Counted from the stretch's first letter, positions 47,355 through 60,188 are shown. The stretch: 64,000 nt of DNA from Telopea speciosissima (GCF_018873765.1 NC_057922.1:12971563-13035562); one strand, 5' to 3'. The notes: generated by a model from the sequence alone, not told the origin. Made by a program: numbers and translations.

Positions 47355-47700
47355 ATGTTAGGAATTAACAACGCAACAGAACACAAATTTACGTGGTTTA
47401 CTTAAGATGGGCTAGCTACATCCACGATTGAGCCATAACCTAAGCTTTATGCTATCCTATTCTAACAAATGAATTACAAAACCTTCACACTCTCACCTCC
47501 TTACGAGATAACACTAACACCCTATATATAATGTTTTGCTATATTACAATATAAAGAAACCTTATTAATCCTCAAAAGTATAAAATTAGCTCCTAATATA
47601 AACGACTTAAAAAATTCGATCAAGCCTCCCACCCCTTATTCACTCCGTTGTTGATGGGAAAGAATCAATAGTACTTTCTGGATTAAGTTGAGATTAGGCT
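47355..47700. mobile_element. Retroelement LTR-like fragment
   Basis: Shares GGAATTAACAACGCAACAGA, ACAAAACCTTCAC, AACACCCTATATA and ACAATATAAAGAAACC-type words in order with 19215-19470. It includes ACGTGGTTTAC, a word seen in plant LTRs. No intact ends were seen. Confidence 0.5.
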
Positions 47701-48869
47701 TTATAAAAAATAAGAACATATTCTACAACATTTGCGTTGAAGTGTTTGTTGCCCTAAAAGCTAGCTTTTCCAGGAAAAAGTGTAAAGCCAGGCAGTGCAT
47801 GGGAAGGAACCACGCTTTATATGTCAATTAGAGAAACTAGGGGCTAAACCTACCTAGCTAGTGATTGTCGTCTCAACAAAGGACAAATCGATATATTACT
47901 TACAGGTCGCCATCGATCGTACTAGGTTTGAATTAAGGATCAGGAAAAGTTGAGTTGGAATCTTTTTTCACATACGCTTTTTTCTAGGCCAATTTGGATC
48001 CTCTATTGCCGAGTTACTGGTCCGGTTCTAGATTGTATAGACACAGCAAGACATGAAATGATCACCTTATTGCCTCTATCCGAGCACCTTAGAAAATACG
48101 GAGAATTGATGGGGTCGGCGAGAGTTCCAGGGTATTTGGCGAAACTTAGTTTAAACTGATCGAGGGTTTAAAAAAAATCAAAGAATATATCCATTAATGA
48201 TCCATCGATACCATCATCAGTTCTTGCCTTTGATGATGCTGGAAAAAGGCAACTTTATCCTTGCTTCCCAAATTGTTGTGTCTGGGTCTGGGTCTGGGTC
48301 TGGGTAGTAGTGGATCTGATTTGAGGATATCTAAAAATAACTGGTTTCATTGCTGTTGCTGGAACAAAGTTTAGTTTAATTTGGAACATATCTCCTCCAA
48401 AGAGAAGATACGTGATTATTAGTTCTTGGAATTATGAGTCTCCGGATTAAAATTTTGAGGAGACATTAAGGAGACTGAAATTAAGATTCCATTACCTTTC
48501 TTTACTCAGGTGAGACATGTGTATCAAGAAAGAGACGTATGTGGAAAGTAGATTAATTTCCACTTAATTACATGGAGAGGATATGGATTCTTAAAGATAA
48601 TGCTTTATGTGGAAAGTGGTAATTCAATCACGTACAATAGGAAGAACCTATTAGTTATTACTAGTGAGTGTGATAATTGGTTGGTTAGGTCTAAATAGTT
48701 TGATTTAGGCGTGATCTGGTATGATTTCTATTTCAATATCATGGGGTGATTTTTATTTCGAAAATCATTTGATTTGATTTTTGTACCTTAATTCAATGAA
48801 GATAGAATTTTTGAAAGACGTGAGGAGATATTTCAATTTTAAAATTGAAAATTGATTTCACTCTTGTTC
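47701..48869. other. Intergenic, no gene
   Basis: Only a four-unit GGGTCT microsatellite (48279-48305) stands out. Confidence 0.5.
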
Positions 48870-49060
48870 TTTAATGAGCACATGGTTAATTTGATGGGCA
48901 AAATAATAATTTCATGTTAAAAATAAAACACCATCCCGTTCTTCTTCTTCTTCTTCTCCTTATGATCTCACCACCACCATGCTACCACTTTCATTGCCAC
49001 CACCAACTGATCCCGCCACCACCACCACCACCACCACTAACACCCTTGTCTACTAGGACT
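48870..49060. repeat. Dispersed repeat Q with CCA tract, second copy
   Basis: TTAATGAGCACATGGTTAAT, TTGATGGGCAAAAT and AAAATAAAACACC, then TTCTTCTTCTTC and CCACCACCACC follow the same order as 26010-26340 in the peroxidase intron. The first 60 bases are nearly identical. Confidence 0.8.
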
Positions 49061-49477
49061 TACATGAGACCACCTACATGGGTTGCCAACATTGTAAGCA
49101 ATAATTGCTTATACTCTAAAAACTTGTTAATAAATAATTAAGAAAAAATATTATTGTAACTAAAGTGGTGAATTAAGAAGTTGTGTCCTTAGTTTTTTGT
49201 TTTTTAAAGATAAGGAAAATTTTTAAGACAAAGGACAGTTTAAAGAATGTTACAACTACTTAGTTTAGTGTAGTAAACAAGCTATTCCCTTTAAGATAAC
49301 ACAAATATTTTTTTTTATACCCAAAAAAAAAAAAAACACAAATATTTGTTTTCAATGATGATAAATCCTGTCATTTCACATAAACATTACATTAAATATT
49401 ACATTAAATAACTTTTAACTTCTTAAGAACCCTTTTGAACCCCTGTGTTGAATTTGCATTAAATAACTTTTGAAATT

Positions 49478-49640
49478 AAGACAAGAAGGGGTAAATAAAA
49501 GGTTACAACTTATTAGTTCACCACTTTGGTGAGTTTGGTCACACCAAATTGCATCCTATAAATAAACTGTGCAACTTCTTGTCACCAAAGTGGTGAACTA
49601 TGAATTTGTAACTTTCTTTTAATTACCCATTGTCTTATTC
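49478..49640. repeat. Foldback repeat, GTTCACCACTTTGGTGA arms
   Basis: TTAGTTCACCACTTTGGTGA at the left (to 49532) pairs with TCACCAAAGTGGTGAACTA at the right (from 49582). Weaker pairing extends outwards (GACAAGAAGGGG with CCCATTGTCTT). The right flank carries R1-like words (TTCTTTTAATTAC). Confidence 0.75.
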
Positions 49641-50607
49641 TCAAAATTTTATTTTATGCAATATTTAGTGTAGGATAAAAAAGAGTTTTCAAAACATTTA
49701 AAATTATTTAATACAATATTTTTTGGTAAATGATACTTAACTTACCACTTTTGTTATTATAAGAATCTAATGCGAGTCTAAACTAGTAGAAATAATCTAA
49801 TAACAAACTCACACAAAAAATAGGGTGCATTCTCAACTGTGAAACAAGTCAAATATTAAATATTCATTTACAATACCTTTCGTTGACAATCCATTCAATC
49901 ATTCCTAAGTAGTTTACACTACCTACAGTCACTGAGTTACCCAATTTACCCAAAAATTAAAAAAAAGCCTACAGTTATCCCATCCATATAATTTCTTATA
50001 AACTATTAATTGTAGGATTTCAATGGGTCCTCTATGTTACATCCTTTTGGTAGTGCATGGCAATTAGTAACAAAGAATGTTTGGTTAGACCAGTTATCAC
50101 TACTATCACCACCACTACCACATTTCAATTCAATTCAATTCAATTCGGTGAATTAAGATATTTCTTTCCTCTTTGGTGATGTGCTAATTATTATGAATCA
50201 TGTCCATATATTATTAATTATTGGTATGGATATATTTATTTGATTAATAAGCCCCTTTTTAATTATGGGAAAGATGTTCATAATGACTATAGCCTATATA
50301 TGTTGCGCACCAATGCATTGACCTATACCCGGTTTAACCAACTTCACACATTTTCCCAATATATATATATAGATATAGGACTATTGATTTATAGAGAAAT
50401 GATACTACTAATAAAGGCCCCTCTTGCTTGTACGGTTGTACACGTGGGCTTTAACATTTTGAAAATTAATTATTTATGATCGCAGTGATTAGATGTTTGA
50501 TGCCCAAGCCTTGTTTGCCTCCTATGGAGATTTCTGCAATTAATTGTCGAGGATATAAAGATTCTTCAATCTAGATTTGTTTTGACTTTTTTCTATAATA
50601 ATATGTA
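49641..50607. other. AT-rich intergenic DNA
   Basis: No coding motif. A short (AT)n run at 50360-50370 and a (TTCAA)n run at 50123-50143. Confidence 0.55.
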
Positions 50608-50741
50608 GGGAGAATGTTCTCTGTGCCACAGCGCAGGCTATGTCCAGATATACGGACAGTTTGTGCAGAGTAATGTGGTTATTGTGCTTATCCCCAAGTG
50701 CCTGGGCGCAGCTTGCGCTGCAGCACAGAGAACATCGCCCC
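50608..50741. mobile_element. GGG...CCC foldback element
   Basis: 134 bp, GGGAGAATGTTCTCTGTGCC to GAGAACATCGCCC; arms pair CACAGCGCAGGCTATGTCC with GGGCGCAGCTTGCGCTG. Flanking 9-mers TAATATGTA and TATTATATA match at 7 of 9. Confidence 0.85.
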
Positions 50742-50815
50742 TATTATATAAGGCTAATAATATCTTGACCTATTTTATTTCTAAATAGATGGTTATTTAC
50801 TTTTAATATTGTATA

Positions 50816-50952
50816 GGGGTGCTGTTTTTTGTATCGCAATGCAGGCTGCACCTAAATACATGGGGATGGTTGCAATGATCATCCTGCCCCCCTAAGTAGT
50901 AGGCCCCTGTGCCCAGGCATACCTTGCGTTACGGCATAAAGAACATTCTCCC
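50816..50952. mobile_element. GGG...CCC foldback element, second of a close pair
   Basis: 137 bp in the opposite orientation, GGGGTGCTGTTTTTTG to AAAGAACATTCTCCC. Flanking 9-mers TATTGTATA and TATTATATA match at 8 of 9. Only 74 bp separate it from the preceding element. Confidence 0.85.
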
Positions 50953-52032
50953 TATTATATAACAGTTGCTGTCCCAAGAGGGATTAACATTACAATCATG
51001 ACCATCAGCATATGTGTAATGCACTTCGAAGCTACTGGTCTTAATTAAAAAATAGATTAAGTTTTGTAATGTAAATGTAATAAAGTGCTCTCTCTCTCTC
51101 TCTTTCTAACATTTTAAAAAATAGGGTTGTTTTTCTGCCACAAAGGTCATCTCAAGCTATGGAGCCCACCCAAGATTATCTCCTCAAATATGTTTTTGGC
51201 AAAATTAGATCCCACCCCCACACTGTTGCCATAATATCTAGACAAGAAGAGTGCTCACCATCATCGTCCTAAGAATTATAATTTAATATGGGCGCTATTG
51301 TTTCGTTTTGTATATATAATCATCATTTTTGCATTTGTTATTGACATTCATCAAGATTTGCACGGCTTAAAAGTTAAATTATAAAAAAGGGAAAAGATCT
51401 GTACTTGGTGGTGTTTTCTATGCCCCCACTTTTATAAGTACTATGAAGTGATGCATCTGCCCCCTAGGTAGATACCCAAAGGTGTTTTTCCATTGGTCCA
51501 AACACTTGTGTAAAGAGGGACTACACAAGCATTTGAACCAACTCTATGATTGATGTATATTGTTAGTTAACCGAAAATTGGCAGCATGCTAACCTCTCCC
51601 TATATATATATATGACTACCTATTACCTTTTTGATAAATGGAAGCGATGATTTTGATCGGTCTAGTCATGTTTCAAATTTCAAAGGCAAAAAATTTTATA
51701 TATTATATTTTAATCCCATTTGGCTCTTTCACCCGACCCGAGCCACTCAAATTTTGAAACCAAATCCGAAAACCCTAGTTCCTCTTTCTTGCACGGCGAC
51801 GAACGGCTATATAGAGCCATGGATTAATCATTCACATTGCCTTCAATTAAAATTTCAAAAATTGGAGGATGAAAATATCTTTTTGTCAAACCTCAGGGAT
51901 GGTATGTATAAATTTCCCTTTTTTTTTTCTTTTTTTTTTTTTTTTTGGGTAAGAACCATCTTGGGTTAAGATTGAAGGATGGAGGCACTTTCGTCAAATT
52001 GGGAAAAAAACCAAAGTAGAGAATCGGAAGGG
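50953..52032. other. Intergenic, no gene recognised
   Basis: A 112-codon frame at 51631-51969 starts in AT-rich DNA and ends in a poly-T tract. It has no recognisable motif and is not called as a gene. Confidence 0.45.
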
Positions 52033-52120
52033 CTCTATTCCTTTATGGCCTTGTCCTTGCGGAAAGCTCATAATGGCTCTGTTCCTCTATGGCCTGGTCC
52101 TTGCGGAAAGCTCATAATGA
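52033..52120. repeat. 44-bp tandem duplication, two copies
   Basis: CTCTATTCCTTTATGGCC at 52033 recurs as CTCTGTTCCTCTATGGCC at 52077. Both copies are followed by TTGCGGAAAGCTCATAATG. Confidence 0.9.
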
Positions 52121-52240
52121 CCTTGCATTCGAGAGATGACAATGGTCGCCTACTGAGGTTATCAGCAAGCCCATGTTGAATTCTGTTTAGCCATTGTGTA
52201 CGATAGAATAGTCAAACTCCTCTCCGTGGTTGTTGGATTC

Positions 52241-52412
52241 GGATCTCCTCCAACCGTGGTGGGAGCTGGAGGATCCAATCCAGCAAAAACAGGGGTGTTC
52301 GGATCATTTCACAATCAGGCCCCCCTATGAAATGACCCCACCCCCCCTCCCCCGCGGTTTTTGCTGGGCTGGATCCTCCAGCTCCCGCGACGGTTGGAGG
52401 AGAGCTAGGTCC
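52241..52412. repeat. Foldback repeat with about 50-bp arms
   Basis: CTCCTCCAACCGTGGTGGGA, AGCTGGAGGATCC and CCAGCAAAAAC at the left (52241-52290) pair with GTTTTTGCTGG, GGATCCTCCAGCT and CGGTTGGAGGAG at the right (52357-52412). The loop has C-runs. Same word family as 28521-28632 but with longer arms. Confidence 0.85.
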
Positions 52413-52865
52413 AGTGGAGCCTTGTACAACTATCACGTGTTCACTTAATACAGTAGCCCAAGTCCAAGTCTAGCCCAAGCCTGTGACAAAAAAATGTCAA
52501 GCAAAAAAGAAGACCCAACGGATTTAGCCTCACCCATGCCCAGCCGGCGTGCTCGTGTGTGAAAAAACACCATGCGCTCAACCTTCGAGTATCCCTTTCG
52601 ATTATTTGGACAGTCATCTCCGATTTACACCGTCGCATGTATTTCTTTTAACACATAACCTTAAAATATAGTAAATACTATAACTGTGAAGGGTTTACTT
52701 GAAGATTTATTTCCACTCCCTGAGTTATAACCACACATAATTTGCACTAATACAAGCTTTTATACATACAGTTGCAATATACAAGTGGATGAGAATAATA
52801 TTGTTGCTTTAGTTCAATGAAAAAAGCAAATATTTGATTATACATTGTCTGCAGAGTGTATGTAA

Positions 52866-55800
52866 TTAGTAGTCATCGTCTTCGTCCCTTGGTCCAGTGA
52901 ATCTCCTGATAACGGCAGCAACAGCACCAAGAAACATAAAAAGCACAAGAACCTCAAACCCTCCTCCAACTCCAATTGCAACGCTGGGACCTGGTACAAA
53001 GAATGAAAATGGAGCCCACCCATATCCACCATAGAACGGCACACCGTATCCATACCCACCAACAAGAGGTGGAGCCACTGGTGGATTGATATAAATGTTT
53101 GTCCTGTGCAATTAACAGCTTTGATTCAAATTAGATACATTTGTGAGGCCTATGTTAGTTGCTCCAGAAATGACCTTTCATTTGTGATTAATGAGTGTCA
53201 CCCAGAGGTATAGCAGGTATATACCAATTAAGGACTAATCAAACATTCAAGAGCTATGACAAGAACCAAACTAGGAGTAAATTCAAACATGCTTTGTTGG
53301 ATAATAGATTTTGTATATGATACAAAAAAGGTTTAATGATACTAGGTGTTTATATCACAGATGCAATAGTCAATGGAGAGAACCAACAAAGCCACTCTTC
53401 AGATTTTGCTACTGTTCTGGGTCGAGATTATTTTGTGTTACAAGCTTGCCACTATCGTCCATCTGGGCGCTTGCAGTTGTATATACTACATACCAAATGA
53501 TGTTTATGAAATATATCCAGCTAGGATTTTAGGACTGAACTTGTCTTTCCATCAAAACTAGGGTTATCCCTAATGATCCTCCCATCATGAAGCAGGATTA
53601 AACATCTAGCTATGTGTAACATAATTTCTCATGTAGGCAGCAATTCCTCACCTACTGCCAACTAATCCGAATCACAGCTTAATCACACATGGTTGGGGAT
53701 GGCATTTAAATCTTGATTAGTAAATGAAGTTCAGATTTACTACTTAACTCTCACAGTGATTGCTCAAGCCAGCATTGTACGATAGACATAATGTTAATAT
53801 CAAATAAAAGCAATGCCTGGATTGGCAAGCAATAGCACGACCTAATAATTTCAGGGGTAATACCAAGAAACATGAAGAGGTGGGAGAAATTGTAACTCAA
53901 CATTCCCAAAAACTATGATCCTCTAAGATTATTTGCCACCAAAGATATAAGTCCATCTCCAATGAGATTAAATCTCCCAATGAAAACTAAAGAACCTCCC
54001 ACACCAAAGTAATTCTGCATCAGGTGGTACTGGGACACACTCCTGTATAGTTTTAAGGCACAGCTGACTATATATTACAGAAATTTCAACACAAGTAGGA
54101 ATTGTGAAAGAGTATAAAACCCTACTATAACAGGGTTTCTCTTTTAATTTAATCAGTTATCATAGTCTTGTATATAGACTATAGAGCTCTAATATTAGGA
54201 CTTGTAGGAAGCCGTATGGAGCACCACCAATACTCATATGGTGCAGAACCATGGTGCATGGTAGAAAATAACTAACTCCAAAGAGCATGACATTTGAGCC
54301 TCTAGGCTAGGCAAGGCAGCAGCAGACTGGCATGCTTCAGCAAGATCAGGTTGATGAGGTTTAACCATGAAAAATCAATAAATTAATATATTCCAGATTC
54401 AGATTGCCAAAGGAAGTCAGTAAATAGTTGTTCATCGACCAAGAGAGAACTGGTTTGTTCCTGCACTTAACCAAAACATAATTTGCTACCCCTGTTTTTG
54501 GACTGTCTAATGAATAGACTGACATCAGTTTGGAAGGTTAACCTAATTCATTACGCACCCAAAATGAAGGAGAAAGACTTAGTAGTTCCTTATTCCAATT
54601 TTAGTTCAGCATGATTGACTAATTTGGGTACAAAAACAAGCTAGTTGTTTCTCTATTAAATCAGGTCACACTCAGAAAGTCAATTGTTTCTGGAGTTAAC
54701 TGGAAATGGAGAAATTGTGGAAAATTAAATATTTCAAAATTTTGATCTTACTACTAATTCAATGATTTATCCCAACAAAACGTTGATAATATGAGAGAAG
54801 ATCCAGTTAATCCATTTTGTTTCCTCTTGCATGGCATCTGGAAACCACAGCAACCTTTACCTTTAACTGTAAATATTCCATAGAAAAATGGAAACTACTG
54901 ACATCTATGATCTGCTTTCTACTACCACATTACAATGAAAGAAGATAGCTTAATGAACTGCTACCATGCAGAACCTGCGAACTCAAACCCAATCCTAGAA
55001 TGTTTACATTCTCAATTTTCGTTCCTTTGGATCCACATATAGGTATGCTTTCATTTTTCAACACTGCCAAAACTGATTGATCCAATCATTAATTGGATAG
55101 ATTATGAGTATATGTTTGCCATTTGTATAAGAAAAAGTTCTGGGTCAGGTGCATTCTTCTGATCTTGAAATTAAGGGAAAGCTTTGAATCTCTTTTTGAG
55201 CAAGATAAAGCCTTAATAACTTAATCTTTTACGGGAAAAAGGACTCTGTCTGGCACCGTGGCTCCTGCGCCCAGACATAGACCGGCCCATCCTCCATGAA
55301 AGGCTAAAATCCCACACCTGTTGATGCTTTCGCACGCAGTCCCATTGGCCCCTGGCTTTGGGGCAGGAGCCATACTCCCAGACAGAGAACTCTTCCCCAT
55401 CTTGTAATTTGGCAATTCCACTCTTATATGAGTTCTTCCCAAAAGTATGGTTTAGATAGATTTTGATTGCCAATGGTTTATATTTTGAAATTTCTCCCTT
55501 AGGTATTATTAACCACATTAGCCTTCTTCCAATCTGGAGTAGAAGTTTCGAATTTAACTACATAATTGACACAGTAAAAGAATGGAAATGGATGGAGTCT
55601 TCATACTTTCATCTGATTTGACATAAAATCCATGATAAACCAATAACTCTGATTTAATTCTAGAACCTCAGGACCTTCATTTATTTCAATTCTTACTTTT
55701 CTATAATCCCTTTCTCATAGAAAGCTATGGTAGGTTACCTTGAATTGTTCCCCCTTGGTGCCGAAGACCGAGGAGCTGACCGGAATGCCTGGCCACCGAC

Positions 55801-56184
55801 TCTACCGCCTGTCTTTGCCGCCGATGCTTCGTCAACTGCTCCAAGCGCCAACACACCAGCTGCAAGTGTAACAATTGCTAGCTTCGCCAACCTCATCTCA
55901 TTTTTCCTGTGAAAACGCATAGAACAAATTAAGCTCTAACAGTAGTAACTGAAAATGATATCAGAATTTCAAACTAAACACAACAAATTCCCAATGGAAC
56001 TGTGAGTTAGGTCTTCCAAAAAAAGTGGGTTTCTGAGTTCATACCTTGATGGGTCATGGTGGTCATCTGTGGAGGATCGACATGAGATCACTGCTAATGA
56101 ATTCAACTTCTTGTTTTGGAATTTGTGATTTGAAGTTAGAGCATTTATGACGAAGCCCTGTTGAGAGTAAGCAGCAATCGCCAT
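52866..56184 (-). CDS. Probable plastid-targeted small membrane protein (DUF1517-like N-terminal type)
   Basis: Three exons on the minus strand (56184-56045, 55906-55739, 53103-52866) give 181 residues in frame, with GT-AG introns of 138 bp and 2.6 kb. Residues 1-50 (MAIAAYSQQGFVINAL...) are Ser-rich and basic like a chloroplast transit peptide. Next comes LAKLAIVTLAAGVLALG ending DEASA before AKTGG, which resembles a thylakoid-transfer signal or a membrane anchor. Then TGGRVGGQAFRS, as at the start of DUF1517 proteins; a Gly/Tyr/Pro-rich part (VGGYGYGVPFYGGYG); and a second membrane segment, FEVLVLFMFLGAVAAVI. It ends RDEDDDY. A longer in-frame start at 56295 would add 37 residues with a Ser run. 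I prefer 56184, which opens a normal transit peptide. A foldback element (55233-55398) sits in intron 2. The family link is tentative. Confidence 0.8.
55233..55398. mobile_element. GGG...CCC foldback element in an intron
   Basis: 166 bp, GGGAAAAAGGACTCTGTCTGG to CAGACAGAGAACTCTTCCCC; GGCTCCTGCGCCCAGAC pairs with GGGGCAGGAGCC-type words. Flanking 9-mers ATCTTTTAC and ATCTTGTAA match at 7 of 9. Lies in intron 2 of the minus-strand plastid-protein gene. Confidence 0.8.
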
Positions 56185-58053
56185 GAGTTCTTGCTTTTGA
56201 CTGGTAGAACTGGATTTTATTTTAATTTGTATATGGGGTTCTGTCTTTTTGATATTGGAAGAACTAGAACTAGAACTAGAGCTGATAGTCTCCACAAGTC
56301 CACATTGTCTCTATGCAAGAGCTCTGCATAAGCAGTACGGCTTTATCTTTTCATGATGTGAGCTTGCCACGTGTCAATAAACCAATGGGTTTAAGAAAAT
56401 TCTGGAGGAACACAATATCTTGTCCCTCATTGTTTCTCTGTGTATCATCTAAGGGTCTAAGCCCAACTACAGTAAAAGCACAAGCCCACTCAGAGCCCAG
56501 GGCAGTTATATTTAAGGCTGGGGTTTTTGTTGGATCTGCTACTATGCATTATGGATTCAGTTTGGAGAATTAAATACAACTCCCTCTTCAGTTCCTTGGT
56601 GTCTTTCCAATAGAGTGTAGACTCTTAGGAGGTCATGGGTTCGATTCTCCTATCTTCACCTTGTCCCATAAGGTACTTTCTTTCCTCTGCCCCCCTCCAA
56701 AAAAATAACCTTAAGTGAGTTGGATTGCTACCAAGTTATGTGACCCTTGCCCTAACTAACGTAAGGTCCAATGAGGGCACATGTGAGGGCATCCAACATG
56801 GATGAGATTTTTTACTGCATAGAAGGTCCCTTCACAAACACATAAGAAAGTTATTGAAATGCGTCTCATATTGGGGATAAAGCACTTTTAAGGTTTTTTT
56901 ATTTTTATTTATTTTTTCTATTTGAGGATAAAGCACTTTCAAAGTTGGGTCTCAAACCCTTAGTCATAAACACAAAGAGGGAGAGGAGACTGAGGAGAGA
57001 GAGAGAGAGAGAGAGAGAGAGCTCCTCCAGAGACAAAAGAGAGAATGAGTTAATTCATGTATCCTACCATTCTCCTTCCTTACAATTATCCTAATTGGAT
57101 ATTATTTCAATCACATTGAATCATTAGGTTTGATTTCAATCATAGCTATATTTCTTAGCTAACAATACCTTGCTAAAAAATCGATCATTTCTTATCAACC
57201 CTATATTGTCTAATCAAATCCAATTCTCTCTAAAAATGTTCCTCAAAAAATTAGATTCGTGCGGATTCTTCCCTCTACTAACGAAGAGATCTTGGCGGAA
57301 TTGTCACCTATGAAATTGAGCACAATTTGAGGTTTTATCTAGTATAGAATGCAATGAAAATATTACATTCACAATGGAATAATCACAATACATACACTAC
57401 TAGATAATTATAACAAATATCTCCCAAAACAGCAGTCAATTATGAACTAGTCCTTTCCCGTAACAATATCGCATGATGACTATAGAGCATGTATTTAATT
57501 ACTGTTAGACCCAATTGTATCAAAATTCCTGTTTATAGATTATGTAATTCTGATTGAACTAATAAAACATTTCCAAAAGAAAAATGTTTGATGAAATAAA
57601 TATGGATAAAACAATACTAATTGTAAGTAATGTACGAAAATACCACCAAAACCGGATTTGTGTCCAATCAACTATATGCATTCTATTTTGGCTATTTCTT
57701 TTGACTAGGGTCAAACACTGAGTATCCATTACACTAATATATAACCATGGTGACATCAACCGTTGGTGCACCAAAATTCACAATGCGTGACCGCATCAAT
57801 AATGACCTCTCAAGTCAAGGGACTAACATACACTCTAGATGAGAATTTCATTTCAAATCAACCAACAATAGCATATGCAAAATTTTCATATGATCCAATT
57901 CAATATACACTCGCACTTGTGTCCTAAAATCTTCATTCCTATGAACACACAGTGTGACGATCATATGAACAGGGGTGTCTAGTCTCATTCCTAGTAGTAA
58001 AAGATTTTGAAGTTAAAACCTAAAGGCAACCAAAGTTTAAGTGTGTGTGTATT
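56185..58053. other. Promoter side of the plastid-protein gene, then spacer
   Basis: The first few hundred bases must contain the minus-strand promoter. Beyond that are an AG microsatellite (56996-57020) and AT-rich DNA with no recognisable gene. Confidence 0.5.
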
Positions 58054-58223
58054 GGGAAAGAGTTTTTTGTCCGGGAGCGTAGTCCTTGTGTCAGTGTGGG
58101 GGCCAATGGGAACGTGTGAGAAAGCATCAATCGGGTGGAATTTCTGCCTTTTATGGGGGTCATTTATGCACCATCATGTGTTTGGGCACAAAAACTACAC
58201 TCCTAGATAGAGTCATTTTTCCC
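58054..58223. mobile_element. GGG...CCC foldback element, diverged
   Basis: 170 bp, GGGAAAGAGTTTTTTGTCCGG to GTCATTTTTCCC, with interior words (GGGGCCAATGGGAACGTGTG, AAAGCATCAATCGGGTGG) shared with 55233-55398. Flanking 9-mers match at only 6 of 9. Confidence 0.7.
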
Positions 58224-58335
58224 ATATATATTTCTGAGAAAAAGCAAAAGCTCTTTGAGCCTAAGGAGTACATTGCACCTCCTCACATGAATTATTTTAT
58301 TATTTTTTAAAGAAAGAAAAAGAATGTTAAAATAA

Positions 58336-58519
58336 GGGCAAGAGATCACTGTCTGGTCATGTAGCCCCTACACCAGCATACGTTGGGGCCAATGAGAGAG
58401 CACACACACAAGGGTATTAACATGGATGAGACTTTTATTTCACAGGAGGCATGATGGTAATTTCGCACACTCTTGTGTCTAGCCCAAGATCCATGCGACC
58501 AGGCATCATTCTCTTTCCC
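58336..58519. mobile_element. GGG...CCC foldback element with perfect 9-bp target duplication
   Basis: 184 bp, GGGCAAGAGATCACTGTCTGG to CATTCTCTTTCCC. TTAAAATAA flanks it on both sides (58327-58335 and 58520-58528). The interior GGGGCCAATGAGAGAGCACAC word is shared with the neighbouring copies, showing one subfamily in 55-60 kb. Confidence 0.9.
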
Positions 58520-58789
58520 TTAAAATAATTTATGGGAGAGGATGTAGAGTACCTTCCTTGCAAACAATCGCTTGGTCGATTGATTGGTGGCTTACCGGTT
58601 AGAGTGATGCCACCCCCTCAGGAGGTAGTTGTAGGTATCTGTTGGCTTGTCTTATTAGCCTTCCCTTTGTAGCTTAGATTATGATAGATCAAACAAAAAA
58701 GAGAGAGAAAGTTCCCTGCTTTGCTTGCTTGCTCGCTCAGAGTACCCTCTCCATGTATGTATATTGGGAGTGTGTAAATAGCACCTCTA

Positions 58790-59090
58790 TAAACTATAAG
58801 TGTATGTAGAACTTGACATATTCTTGTAATTGCTCTTTGTCTTATTCCCAAAATTCTTTATGAAAATGGTATAAAAGGGTTCTTCAAAAATAATTTCATT
58901 ATAGCATTGTCAAAATTTGTCATTGTTATATATATTTTTTTCGAACAACAATATTTACCTTCATTAAAAAAAATTGTAAATATACTAAAAGGGCCAAAAA
59001 AAAATAAGAATACAAATTATATATTATTCTTTTAAGCAAATACAAATTATTTAACATCATGAACGGTGACAATAAGAAATTCTTTTGCAA
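58790..59090. repeat. Dispersed repeat R1, fourth copy
   Basis: AAGTGTATGTAGAACTTGAC, TTGTAATTGCTCTTTGTC, GGTATAAAAGGG, TTGTCAAAATTTGTCATTG and AATAAGAAATTC repeat the word order of 23790-24165. Confidence 0.6.
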
Positions 59091-60023
59091 TATACTTATG
59101 CCCAGACATAGTCGCACACGAAGTGATTGACGCACCCCTCTGAAAAGATAGTAAGAACTTGGGATACATCGATCATTTTGCACATGGCTGTGTCCGAAAT
59201 TAGGTACACGTCGCACGATACCACAAGTTAGTGTTCCTTTTCCCTATTAAAATTCTATATCTCCAACCACCGACAGTGGAGTAGTGGAATTAGTGTAACT
59301 TTGGCCCAAAACTTGCACAAGTACTCCACCAAAAAAACCACCATGTTCGAAAGATCGATGTTTCAAAAGTTGAAACTTACAACTATTTCCCTCTCCCTAG
59401 TCCCTCCTGCAAAGCTGCACAACTGAAAAGACTTTGGTACGTTTCTGCGGCTAGAGTGACAGAGTCACAGAACTGAACCGTGTACGACACACTTTACATT
59501 TTTCGGTCAGACATTATTGCCCTTTCGCAATCTCCATTCATCTCTATGCTAGAAACGAAAGGGGTAGCTGAGATGCTATTTTGAAGTAAATAATCCATGG
59601 AACCCGCTTCAACACATTCTTCAATCAATCGAAGCCGTTAATTCATTCAATCTTCGTGATACCTGTCAAATAGATCGGATCGTTTGATTCACAATTCGAT
59701 ATTTGGAGCAGGTATGGAATCGGCTCAGATCTTGGATCGCCCGATCCAATCCGATTCCCTCTTTAAAACACAATTCCATCCATTTTTTGAAGTAATTTTT
59801 ATACTTTCATATTTTCCATTTCTTGGAGTCATTTTCATTAACCTTACATTGAAATATTTACTATTTTTATATTTTCTAATAAGTTAATAGGTGATCTCTT
59901 GCCATTTGTCTAACTTTTACTAACCAGCATAATTTTTAGACATTCTAAGTATACTACTTTTGGTTTCATTTTGTACAATATTCTACATGAAAAAAATTGT
60001 TTTCAGATTTTTTCAAATATAAT
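59091..60023. other. Intergenic, no gene
   Basis: Holds a damaged foldback-like piece (about 59099-59243, ending TTCCTTTTCCC) and AT-rich DNA. No gene was recognised. Confidence 0.45.
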
Positions 60024-60188
60024 GGGAAAAAGAATGTTGTTCGGTCGTGTTTCTGCACCTAGACATGGGAGCGCACGAATTGACTGTACCACCCCTTGTA
60101 AAATCAAAAAGCCATCCATGTTGATCTCATTGGCCCCGAACTAGTGCTAGGGGCCAAGGGCTACACGACCAAGCAGCGATCTCTTGCC
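60024..60188. mobile_element. GGG...CC foldback element, diverged
   Basis: 165 bp, GGGAAAAAGAATGTTGTTCGG to GCAGCGATCTCTTGCC; TTCGGTCGTGTTTCTGC pairs with ACACGACCAAGCAGCGA-type words. Flanks are both AT-only and cannot be judged as a target duplication. Confidence 0.7.

Noticed and set aside
51631-51969. 112-codon plus-strand frame
   Set aside because: Ends in poly-T-derived Phe runs, has no known motif and no promoter signal.
56313-56573. 86-codon plus-strand frame facing away from the plastid-protein gene
   Set aside because: Occupies the presumed promoter and leader of the minus-strand gene; no domain and no splice or TATA support.
56600-56680. tRNA-like A and B boxes (GGTCATGGGTTCGATTCTCC)
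   Set aside because: No cloverleaf with an acceptor stem could be closed; at most a SINE-like fragment.
58585-58625. GGTGGCTTACCGGTTAGAGTGATGCC, a tRNA-like D-arm
   Set aside because: No matching T-arm or anticodon stem at the right distance.
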